From Microcaldota archaeon (lineage in GTDB: Archaea; Micrarchaeota; Micrarchaeia; Micrarchaeales; CABMGC01), in NCBI GenBank assembly GCA_021835105.1, contig JAKBQS010000013.1:1-17712 (forward strand): a stretch of 17,712 nt of DNA, read 5' to 3'. The position numbers were made by a program, and so were the translations under genes. The notes below the pieces were generated by a model. That model had not been told where the DNA came from. It worked only from the letters and a program-made list of their open reading frames with translations, and did no database searches. This document shows, one piece after another, positions 6,677-14,229 of this stretch (the stretch's first letter is position 1; every line of letters starts with the position of its first letter).

Positions 6677-7648
6677 TCATGCTGCGTCTTTTGCTGGAGA
6701 ATCTGCCGTTTTACTCTCCCCTAAAAGCAATTCTATCCGGGAAGTATAATCTACTGTATGCAAATAGTGGTTGCTTGCAAGAGCTTGTGGATTATCTCTT
6801 ATGGAAGCGCATATATCTGCAAAGCTGTTGAATTTGTAGGATGCGTAGTATCCATCGGCTTCGTTGGAAAAAAGCTGCTTTGATATCTTAGATAGCTCAA
6901 CTGCGATAGCTTCTACACCGGCCTGTTTTGAAGATAATATTGTAATTAGCACCTGCTGCAGAAGGTTAGGATCGGAATCTGTGTAATATATATCTTCAGC
7001 TATTTCCGACATGCTTTTGATTGCTGCTTTAACTCTATGCGGTTCGGATCCTGAATTAGCCAGAGCATTAAGCGCATCGAGATGCAACATTGAGTTCTTA
7101 GGCATATACATTGCTATCCTGTAAAACCAGTATGGTATTCCTTCAGGGTCATTTGAAGAGGTATAGCCTGCATTTGAGAGAGCGGCTAAAGCGCTGGGGT
7201 TATCTAATATACGCATGTCTCTGAATATCGCGTTGTGCCATACGTATGACTCGTCTGATATGAGCTTTGAGACACTTAACGCGACATACTTGGGCATATC
7301 CAGCAGAATGCTTGCAAAGTGTGCGGCTTTCTCGTAGTCTGGTTCAGTATTAAGCATTGCAAGCATGAAGAATCTGGCTATCCCATTACCTACAGCCTCG
7401 TCTTCGTAGTGCGTAGCGATTTCGTTTATTATTTTGCTGAATTTTTCGTCTGCTGACAGTTCCTTTATCTTAAGCAGGCGCGGACCGTCTTTTTTGGAGA
7501 GGAGCTCTTTTTCCAGCGCCTCGGTTATTCGCGTGCATTCTACATTCGCTGCAATTGCGCTGCCTGGATTACTTCGCTTTTCTCTGACCAGCACACTGGC
7601 ATCTGAGCCTAATCCTTTGGCTTTGATATCCTTCGATAGAATTGCCAT
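6677..7648 (-). CDS. Helical protein of unknown function (323 aa)
   Basis: The family is not recognised. The sequence is Ala-, Ser- and Leu-rich and predicted mostly helical, without transmembrane segments, signal peptide or cysteine clusters. Stretches such as YEKAAHFASILLDMPKYVAL and LHLDALNALANSGS have the texture of helical repeats (HEAT/TPR-like), but no regular period can be shown by eye. The start is uncertain. ATG 7648 (MAILSKDIKAKGLG) is preferred here; GTG 7687 would add 13 residues (MLLHLRCTTNGEY). Neither has a strong Shine-Dalgarno. It follows the surface-protein gene on the same strand after 76 nt (or 37 nt with the GTG), with a TATA-like ggttatattcc near 7690-7702 between them, so it may be co-transcribed or have its own promoter. 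Confidence 0.65.
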   Translation of the reverse strand: MAILSKDIKAKGLGSDASVLVREKRSNPGSAIAANVECTRITEALEKELLSKKDGPRLLKIKELSADEKFSKIINEIATHYEDEAVGNGIARFFMLAMLNTEPDYEKAAHFASILLDMPKYVALSVSKLISDESYVWHNAIFRDMRILDNPSALAALSNAGYTSSNDPEGIPYWFYRIAMYMPKNSMLHLDALNALANSGSEPHRVKAAIKSMSEIAEDIYYTDSDPNLLQQVLITILSSKQAGVEAIAVELSKISKQLFSNEADGYYASYKFNSFADICASIRDNPQALASNHYLHTVDYTSRIELLLGESKTADSPAKDAA

Positions 7649-7724
7649 ATACTCGCCATTGGTTGTGCATCTGAGATGCAACAGCACAGGAATATAACCT
7701 AAATTTTGTGCTCTCCTTAATGCT

Positions 7725-9794
7725 TTATGATGCGCTCATATCTACCGATGCTATTTCCGAGTAGTAAGTGCCACCATACATCTGATACTCTGCCCATAGT
7801 GTACCTGACTGTGTCGTTCCTGCAGGCACTGGACCACTTACAGGTATGCTCACTTCCGCAATCTGGCTGGAGTTTAAGGAGCTTATAGGAATTGATGTTC
7901 CATCCGGAAATGAAGGTATTGATGAGTTGTACAAAGGAACTGAATTAGGCTGGAAACCGAAAGTTGCATTAGTCCAGTCGGATCCTGTCGCCTGCCCTAT
8001 TGTTGCAGTGAAGTTGCCCGTGGCAGCAGAGTAAGTATAGTTTTGGCAGAGGTAGCCCGAGCTTGCGATGCAGAATGTTGAAGGCAGCCTGCCTCCTCCG
8101 ATAACTGTAGTCGTGGTTATATTCTGATGGTAATATGACTGGTTCGCAGAACTGTATGACACTGGCAGAGTGCCGTTGGTGTTTATGTACCCCGATATTG
8201 TTGCGAGTTCGGTCTCATTGAATGCTGTGCCGTTATATACCATGCCCCATAGGGTTACATTTAGCCTTGTTCCGATTGGTCCTTTTACGCCGCAGTTGAA
8301 GCTTAGCTGGGTGGGTTGGTATTCATTGATAATTATTTTTGTACTTGAGAAGTTGCTTTCCGGAGGTGCGGATTGTGGTTGGTAAGAGAACCCACCCTGC
8401 GAACTTGATGGTGAGCAGTAGAGCCCGGTAATTGTGATGTTTGTTGCGGAACTGGAGGAGTTGGTAGAGTTAAATGAGTATATGAACGAAGGAGTTATAT
8501 CGTATAGTATGCCCACGCTGCCCGTAGTGTTTGCAGTGATATTGCTGCATATGGCGTAGAAGCCTGACACTGTTGACCCGAGGCAGTATCCTGGAAGAAG
8601 CTGTGCGTATTTAATATAGGCAGCATTTTGAGGGAATGTTAGTATCTGCGCAGCAGGCACGGGAGGATTTGAAGATACCTGCGCCATGCTGCCGTTTATG
8701 TTTAATGAAAATATGGATATCTTCGCATTGAGGTTTAGAGTCGAGTTCAGAGTTGTTGCGTTTGCTGTTGAGACGCATTCTGAGAAGTAGCCATTTATTG
8801 AAGGTGTGTAATTCAAACTGCCCAGGCCAAGCCCTGACGACCCCGAAGAGTTGAGTTCCTTTGCTAGTTGATTGCCCAGAGCCGTCATTGTGCCATTAAT
8901 AGTTCCGTTGAAGAAAAGGCATGGAGTGTTGCGCACGCTCCTGAGCGAATAAGAATTAATTGTTACGTTTATCCCACTTAGGTATGCTGATGCGTTTGAT
9001 AAGTTGAGGGACGTTACGCCTGTTGAATTTGCCTCTGCTTCCTGAAGAGTCTTGAGCATGTTGCCGCTTATGCATAGAAGGTGTGACTGCGCCAGAGATG
9101 CGCCAGTAGTAGTATAGATAGGGACGAGTGCGCTTGTTGCATTAAAGCATGCGAATTTAAGGTTATTTGATACGTTTGAATATGCATTGCTCTTTAGGCC
9201 GGTAAGGTTCATTACTACTATTGCGTAGGCGCTGAAGAGCGATGATCCGGTCTTGTTGCTCAGTGAAAGTGAGATTGTTGACCTGGAAAGATTGTCAGTG
9301 CTTTCCTGGTTGAGCTTGAATGGTACAGAGAATACCAGGTTTGAGAGTGCGGACTGGCTTAGGAGAGGGCTGCTTATAGCTATGCGGTAGTTGCCCGTAT
9401 AGTTGGCATTTACGTTGTGCTGCTGGCTTTGAAGCGCAGAGGTCGCATTTGCTAATGTAAGAATAGGTATAGGCTTCTTCGTAGCAAGATAAGGTATCAG
9501 GCTGCTTAAGGCGCCGTATTTGCTGCTTGTACCGCTGAATGCAAGAAATGCCACGCCAACTATTACCACTAATGCAACAATCCCCAATGCTATAATCATC
9601 TTCGTCTTGCCGCCTTGTGGGCCTGCATTTATGCGGGGATTTCCATTATCATATCCCGGCTGCTGGTAAGCATTTTCCTGTGAGCCTGCAATCTGTGACT
9701 GGGTATTTATGGCGCGCAATGTCTCAACCCCTTTTTTATTAAATGTAGGCTTATGGTTGTTTATAATACTTTTGGTTGTGCGAGCCTTGTTCAT
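7725..9794 (-). CDS. Large sequon-rich membrane-anchored surface protein (689 aa)
   Basis: Topology: residues 1-65 are polar and basic; 66-87 (MIIALGIVALVVIVGVAFLA) form one transmembrane helix just after K63 and K65; the remaining 600 or so residues are Ser/Thr/Asn-rich. By the positive-inside rule the bulk is outside the cell. I count about 35 N-x-S/T sequons, all after the helix, and ten cysteines, an even number suited to disulfides. Both support a secreted, N-glycosylated ectodomain. Near the C-terminus, two related segments (around GPIGTRLNVTLWGMVYNG and GPVPAGTTQSGTLWAEYQ) each end in E(L/I)A(T/S)(I/V), suggesting a repeated beta-sandwich module. The function is unknown; cell-surface layer, adhesion or host contact are possible. 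ATG 9794 has a Shine-Dalgarno (aggag) 3 nt upstream and a TATA box near 9837-9845. Confidence 0.75.
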   Translation of the reverse strand: MNKARTTKSIINNHKPTFNKKGVETLRAINTQSQIAGSQENAYQQPGYDNGNPRINAGPQGGKTKMIIALGIVALVVIVGVAFLAFSGTSSKYGALSSLIPYLATKKPIPILTLANATSALQSQQHNVNANYTGNYRIAISSPLLSQSALSNLVFSVPFKLNQESTDNLSRSTISLSLSNKTGSSLFSAYAIVVMNLTGLKSNAYSNVSNNLKFACFNATSALVPIYTTTGASLAQSHLLCISGNMLKTLQEAEANSTGVTSLNLSNASAYLSGINVTINSYSLRSVRNTPCLFFNGTINGTMTALGNQLAKELNSSGSSGLGLGSLNYTPSINGYFSECVSTANATTLNSTLNLNAKISIFSLNINGSMAQVSSNPPVPAAQILTFPQNAAYIKYAQLLPGYCLGSTVSGFYAICSNITANTTGSVGILYDITPSFIYSFNSTNSSSSATNITITGLYCSPSSSQGGFSYQPQSAPPESNFSSTKIIINEYQPTQLSFNCGVKGPIGTRLNVTLWGMVYNGTAFNETELATISGYINTNGTLPVSYSSANQSYYHQNITTTTVIGGGRLPSTFCIASSGYLCQNYTYSAATGNFTATIGQATGSDWTNATFGFQPNSVPLYNSSIPSFPDGTSIPISSLNSSQIAEVSIPVSGPVPAGTTQSGTLWAEYQMYGGTYYSEIASVDMSAS

Positions 9795-9850
9795 AAACTC
9801 CTACTTTATGGGCAGATTACGGGGTTTATGGACAGGTTTATACGTGCAGA
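9795..9850 (-). promoter_or_regulatory. Promoter and ribosome binding site of the surface-protein gene
   Basis: Read on the minus strand, taggag (complement of 9798-9803) is a Shine-Dalgarno 3-4 nt before the ATG at 9794, and gtataaacc (complement of about 9836-9844) is a TATA box. The predicted transcript starts near 9815 with a leader of about 20 nt. The remaining divergent space to apgM (to 10068) holds only weak inverted repeats (9940-9952 with 9985-9993) and the apgM promoter. Confidence 0.45.
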
Positions 9851-10068
9851 AGTGGTGATAATAAATGTTGTGCGGAATTTGCTCAGAAAACAGATGCGCT
9901 TAATGCTCTAATTTGTTGATAGTAGAGCCGTGGCATTTACCTCAAAGATACCTTTGGTGGCAGGTTTTAGCTGTGGTTTTCTTTGGTATGAGGAAAGGCT
10001 GATTTGCTTACATATCCTTTTTTATTAAAGACTGCCATTTCATATACAAATTATATCCGTGTGGGCTT

Positions 10069-11307
10069 ATGGCAATTGTCCTGGTTGTCCTTGATGGAGC
10101 GGCTGATAGGGCCAACCCTGAGCTTAGTGGCATGACACCGCTAGAGTATGCGGATATGCCTAATCTCAGGAGATTTGCCAAGAACGCATCTAAGGGGATG
10201 ATGTATTCGGTAGGAAAAGGTATTGCTCCGGAATCCGATGCCGCAATATTCTCAATTCTTGGGTATAAAGTTAGCGATTACACAGGCAGGGGGCCTCTTG
10301 AGGCTTTTGGTGCAGGGCTTGATGTTGGGGAAAAGACTCTCGGTGTAAGATGCAACTTTGCAACAATAGGGCATGATAGAAGGATAATAGACAGGAGGGC
10401 AGGCAGGATCAGTACCAGGGATGCAGAGCTTCTCGGCGAGGAGATAAGCAAGGTTGATTTGGGGATTGATGGCGTGAGCTTCGAATTTAAGCCAACCGTT
10501 GGGCATAGGGGAGCGTGTGTCTTCAGGTCTGAATCAAGAGGCTTTTCGCATATGGTATCTAATGCCGATCTTGGATACGTGAAGAAAGGCACAATCTCTG
10601 TTGCTGTAGGAGGAGAGCTGGGAAAGCTTCCTGATGTTGTTCCACTTGACAAGAGCAAAGAAGCGGAATTCACTGCTTATGTCCTTAACACCTTCATAAG
10701 CAAGGTCATAGAGGCTTTATCCGGCTCTGAAGTTAACGAGAGGAGGCGCAGGGAGGGTGTATATGAAGCCAATTCGCTTCTGATGAGGGATGCTGGAGTA
10801 GGACTTCCCAATGTGGAGGGATTTAATGGAAGGTTTGGGAAGAAGGCTGCCTTCATTGCGGAGATGGCCGTAGAGAAAGGCATATCGAGGCTCATAGGGA
10901 TGAACCCAATAGAGATTCCAGAGATAAAGGAGAGAAACGTGCGCTATAAGGTTATGGCAGACAAGGTTAACTCCAATATCGATGCATATGATTTTGTATA
11001 TGTACATATCAAAGGGCCTGATGAACCGGGCCACGATGGGGATGCGCCGCTTAAGGCGAAGATTCTTGAGGAGATTGACGCGAATTTCTTTGGCATGCTT
11101 GATATGAAAGGCATCAGACTTTGCGTCACTGCGGACCATGCGACCCCATGCACGATGAAGGCGCATTCTGATGATCCTGTGCCTGTGATGTTTACAGGCG
11201 TAGAGGCCATGCATGGAGAACCTGAAGAGTTTGATGAGAAAATAGGAGACCTGGGGAGCCTTGGGATTATAAATGGGGTTGAGCTTGTAGATATGATTAT
11301 CAAGTGA
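10069..11307 (+). CDS. apgM: 2,3-bisphosphoglycerate-independent phosphoglycerate mutase, archaeal type
   Basis: Interconverts 3- and 2-phosphoglycerate in glycolysis/gluconeogenesis. The 412 aa fit the archaeal alkaline-phosphatase-superfamily enzyme, which is shorter than bacterial GpmI. The metal and phosphoserine residues are visible: D9 in VVLDGAADR; S56 in APESDAAIFSILGY, the phosphorylated nucleophile; GRGPLEAFGAG after it; HIKGPDEPGHDGD (313-325) with D318 and H322; TADH (354-357) with D356 and H357; and AHSDDPVPV (365-373) with H366. ATG 10069 starts the family's usual N-terminus (MAIVLVVLDG). A TATA-like aaattatat lies at 10046-10054 and another at 10019-10030. It is followed 4 nt later by eno, so mutase and enolase are almost certainly expressed together. 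Confidence 0.95.
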   Translation: MAIVLVVLDGAADRANPELSGMTPLEYADMPNLRRFAKNASKGMMYSVGKGIAPESDAAIFSILGYKVSDYTGRGPLEAFGAGLDVGEKTLGVRCNFATIGHDRRIIDRRAGRISTRDAELLGEEISKVDLGIDGVSFEFKPTVGHRGACVFRSESRGFSHMVSNADLGYVKKGTISVAVGGELGKLPDVVPLDKSKEAEFTAYVLNTFISKVIEALSGSEVNERRRREGVYEANSLLMRDAGVGLPNVEGFNGRFGKKAAFIAEMAVEKGISRLIGMNPIEIPEIKERNVRYKVMADKVNSNIDAYDFVYVHIKGPDEPGHDGDAPLKAKILEEIDANFFGMLDMKGIRLCVTADHATPCTMKAHSDDPVPVMFTGVEAMHGEPEEFDEKIGDLGSLGIINGVELVDMIIK

Positions 11308-11311
11308 GAAT

Positions 11312-12541
11312 ATGGCATGCGAGATAACGGATATTTCTGTGAGGAAGATACTTGATTCTAGATGCGGGTTCACTGTGGAAGTTCTCGTGACCGGAAAGGA
11401 TGGTAATAAGGCGCTTACAAGGGTGCCTAACAGCACAAGCACTGGGGAGCACGAGGTATGTGCTTATCCTAAAGACGGCATTGATGCTGGAATTGAAAGA
11501 TTCGGAAGAGTCAAGAGGCGCTTGATTGGTATGGATGCAGAAGATCAGGTAGGCATTGACTCAGCGCTTAAGTCAATAAGCGGTAAGCGCTTTGAAGAGG
11601 TAGGAGGAAATATCGCCACAGGCGTATCGTTATCTTCTGCAAAGCTTGCGGCAAAGTGCAATGGGATGGAACTTTGCGATTACGTTAATAGAGTGCTTAT
11701 GAAGGGCTCAGGAATTAATGAGGGAATTCCAAGACCCATTGGCAACCTTATCGGAGGAGGGGCGCATGCGCATTCCAATATGAGCATCCAGGAGATATTG
11801 GTATCACCGAAGGGCGAGGGCTTCATGGCAAATGCGTATGCTAATGGGCTGGCGCATAAAAAGCTTGGAGAAGAGCTAGGTGGGCGAGGTAGCGCTTATG
11901 GGGTAAATGTTGAAGGCGCATGGAACACAGGTTTGTCAGATATGGAGAATGTCAGGCTGGCGCACTCGATAGCTGATGCAATAGAAGGAGAACTTGGTGT
12001 TGAGGTGGAGCTGGGCATTGATTTTGCAGCCAGTGAGTATTATGAAGGCGGCAGATACCTTTACCCAGGCAAGAAAATAAGCAAGGAAGAGCAGATAGAT
12101 TTCGTCAATAAACTTGCGCAGGAGTTCGGGATCAGATATATTGAAGACCCGATGGAGGAGAACGATTTTGAAGGCTTCGCAAAGATTAATGACGCACTTG
12201 GTGAAAGCGCATTGGTGGTAGGAGATGACATATACACAACTGACCAGGAGCGGCTTAGGACAGGAATAAAGAAGCACTCTTCCAATGCAGTATTGATAAA
12301 GGTAAACCAGATAGGAACCCTGAGCGATACAATAGATGTTGTTAGGCTTGCGCATCGGAGCGGAATGAAGACAGTGGTATCGCACAGGAGCAGGGACACA
12401 TATGATTCTTTCATCGCACACCTTGCAGTTGCATTTGGATCGGAATATATAAAATGCGGGATTGTAGGAGGGGAGCGTGTCTCCAAGCTTAACGAAGTTG
12501 CACGGATAGAAGAGTTAAAGAAGGCGGTTCAATGGAAGTGA
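11312..12541 (+). CDS. eno: Enolase (phosphopyruvate hydratase), divergent
   Basis: Dehydrates 2-phosphoglycerate to phosphoenolpyruvate. The 409 aa are slightly short for the family (about 420-430). All catalytic positions can be found: S43 of the mobile loop (STSTGEHE); H152 and E161 in AHAHSNMSIQE; E201 in NVEGAW (usually GDEGG); Mg ligands D237 (GIDFAASEYY), E278 (YIEDPMEENDF) and D305 (VVGDDIYTT); K330 (LIKVNQIGTL); H358-R359-S360; and K381 (YIKCG). Some loops differ from the consensus: LDSRCGF for LDSRGNP, HRSRDTYDSF for HRSGETEDTF, and GIVGGERVSK for the R-S-E-R-x-A-K segment. The enzyme is probably active but fast evolving, as is common in small-genome archaea. It starts 4 nt after apgM and overlaps the next gene by 10 nt. 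Confidence 0.95.
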   Translation: MACEITDISVRKILDSRCGFTVEVLVTGKDGNKALTRVPNSTSTGEHEVCAYPKDGIDAGIERFGRVKRRLIGMDAEDQVGIDSALKSISGKRFEEVGGNIATGVSLSSAKLAAKCNGMELCDYVNRVLMKGSGINEGIPRPIGNLIGGGAHAHSNMSIQEILVSPKGEGFMANAYANGLAHKKLGEELGGRGSAYGVNVEGAWNTGLSDMENVRLAHSIADAIEGELGVEVELGIDFAASEYYEGGRYLYPGKKISKEEQIDFVNKLAQEFGIRYIEDPMEENDFEGFAKINDALGESALVVGDDIYTTDQERLRTGIKKHSSNAVLIKVNQIGTLSDTIDVVRLAHRSGMKTVVSHRSRDTYDSFIAHLAVAFGSEYIKCGIVGGERVSKLNEVARIEELKKAVQWK

Positions 12542-14229
12542 TCATAAAATCCTGCGAGGAGGATAAAGGAATCGCTGCTGAATCTTTCAGCAAAGAGGAG
12601 GAGAGTGAACTCCATCAATTTGCGACAAATTCCGATAGCAACGTATTTGCATGGAAGATAGGGGATCTTCTTACTGCGGAGCAGGCTGGTGCGCTTCTTT
12701 CCAGGTATAGCAGGACATCGCTTACCGGCCGGCGCCTATTTCTAAAGGAGTTCCTCCCCAACAGGGAGAGGGGCAGGGAATTCTTCGAGTCCTGGTTGGT
12801 AGATTATGGCGATGACTCCATACAGGAGATGGCAGGGGGAATACCTGTTTCTTGCGAATTTGTATCCAACCTTGCCGTAAAGGATATAGAGGATAGCAGG
12901 CTGGCATCGTATATAGAGAAGTCTTCCAGATATGTGCCTTTTGACAAGAGGCTTCCTGGAGGAAGGTATATGTATTACAAAGGTATGGACATCTCCGAAT
13001 CGAGGTTTTCCGATAAGTATGAAGACCTGATGGACGGGCTTTTTGATTCATACTCTTCAGGAATGAAAAAAATGATTCCGTACATAGAAGAATCTAATAG
13101 GCTTGAGGATCAGGTATTCAGGGTTCAGGATGCAACGCTTCGCATAACCGAGATGGATTCTGCAAAGGAAGAGAGATACGGAATTTCTGAGGAAGATCTG
13201 AGGCGCGCTTACGATAATGCGGTAAAGGCGAATGCACTTGACTTCATGAGAGACTATCTGCCAATGGCCACGCTTACGCATGTTGGAATAAGCGCGAATG
13301 CGCGATCCTACGACAACCTGGTAACCAAGATGCTTGCTTCACCGCTTGGCGAATCAAGATGGATAGGTAAGCGCATATTGTCCGAGCTTGGAAAGCTCAT
13401 ACCTTCGCTTATGAAAAGGACCGTAGGGGATTATGGCCAGGCAAAGATCAATTTTATAAGGTCTTCTAGGGAAGGTGCAGAGCGTGCTGCTGCGGAGGCA
13501 CTCCCCAATGCTGTTTGGAAAGGTGCTGCATCCCTTGTGGACTACACAGGCAAAGGCTTGGATAGGCCGGACGATGCGGCACAGATTAACCTATGTGCGG
13601 CTATAGTGTATCGCTTTTCAGAAGGAATGAATTTTAGGGAAGCTCTGGAATATGCTAAGGCAGCAGGACGGGAGAGGAGGGATATTATAATAGGTGCGTA
13701 TGTTGGAAAGAGGGAGAATAGGAGGCTAAAGCCTGGGAGGGCCTTTGAGCATGTAGAGTACCTCGCCGAGTTCACAGGCAGAGTAGGAATTTATAGGGAT
13801 CTGCAGAGGCACAGGATAGGCACTCAGGAAAGGCAGAGGTTAACTACAAAGATGGGATTTGAGATGCGTCCCCAGTTTGAGGAAATAGGAATCTCAGACG
13901 AGTATAAATCCAAGATGGCTCTTGCGGATGAGCTTTACAGGGAAATGCAGGAAGATATGCCATATCACGCACAGTATGTGGTGACTTATGGTTTCCTCGC
14001 CAAATGGTATTATCGAATGAATGCCAGGCAGCTCTTCCATTTTGTTGAGCTGAGGACAACTTCAGGAGGGCATCCCGATTACAGGATGATGGCGCAGCAG
14101 CTCTTCAAGGCAGTTGAAGCCGTACATCCTTCAGTAACAAAGCATATGGGATTTGCCAACCTTGAAGACAAGAAGCTTGGAAGGCTTGATTCGGAGATAA
14201 GGATAGCTATCAAGAAACGCCGGAAATAA
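12532..14229 (+). CDS. Tandem ThyX-like protein (565 aa), possible flavin-dependent thymidylate synthase relative
   Basis: ThyX makes dTMP from dUMP with methylene-folate, NADPH and FAD, and is normally a 220-270 aa subunit of a homotetramer. This protein is twice that length, with two ThyX-like halves. The C-terminal half has FEHVEYLAEFTGRVGIYRDL then R426-H427-R428, but R436 where the motif RHRx7S needs Ser. It then has NARQLFHFVELR (R508) and R518, like the dUMP-binding LR..AQxEIR region. The N-terminal half has D121-S122-R123, then S131 and RY (133-134), so it keeps the Ser and RY but loses the first two motif residues. It also carries NAR followed by GESRWIGKRI. The halves thus keep complementary motif parts. 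Whether it makes dTMP is unproven. The ATG lies inside the end of eno (10-nt overlap) after aaggcgg, and its end overlaps convergent glyA by 20 nt. Confidence 0.8.
   Translation: MEVIIKSCEEDKGIAAESFSKEEESELHQFATNSDSNVFAWKIGDLLTAEQAGALLSRYSRTSLTGRRLFLKEFLPNRERGREFFESWLVDYGDDSIQEMAGGIPVSCEFVSNLAVKDIEDSRLASYIEKSSRYVPFDKRLPGGRYMYYKGMDISESRFSDKYEDLMDGLFDSYSSGMKKMIPYIEESNRLEDQVFRVQDATLRITEMDSAKEERYGISEEDLRRAYDNAVKANALDFMRDYLPMATLTHVGISANARSYDNLVTKMLASPLGESRWIGKRILSELGKLIPSLMKRTVGDYGQAKINFIRSSREGAERAAAEALPNAVWKGAASLVDYTGKGLDRPDDAAQINLCAAIVYRFSEGMNFREALEYAKAAGRERRDIIIGAYVGKRENRRLKPGRAFEHVEYLAEFTGRVGIYRDLQRHRIGTQERQRLTTKMGFEMRPQFEEIGISDEYKSKMALADELYREMQEDMPYHAQYVVTYGFLAKWYYRMNARQLFHFVELRTTSGGHPDYRMMAQQLFKAVEAVHPSVTKHMGFANLEDKKLGRLDSEIRIAIKKRRK

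Noticed and set aside
6506..6724. 72-aa plus-strand open frame
   Set aside because: It runs through tRNA-Glu on the opposite strand and into the end of the minus-strand gene, so it is an antisense shadow.
10717..11442. 241-aa minus-strand open frame across the apgM/eno junction
   Set aside because: It is antisense to two well-supported enzymes with intact catalytic residues; its composition (rich in Ile, His, Tyr, Arg) is that of a shadow frame.
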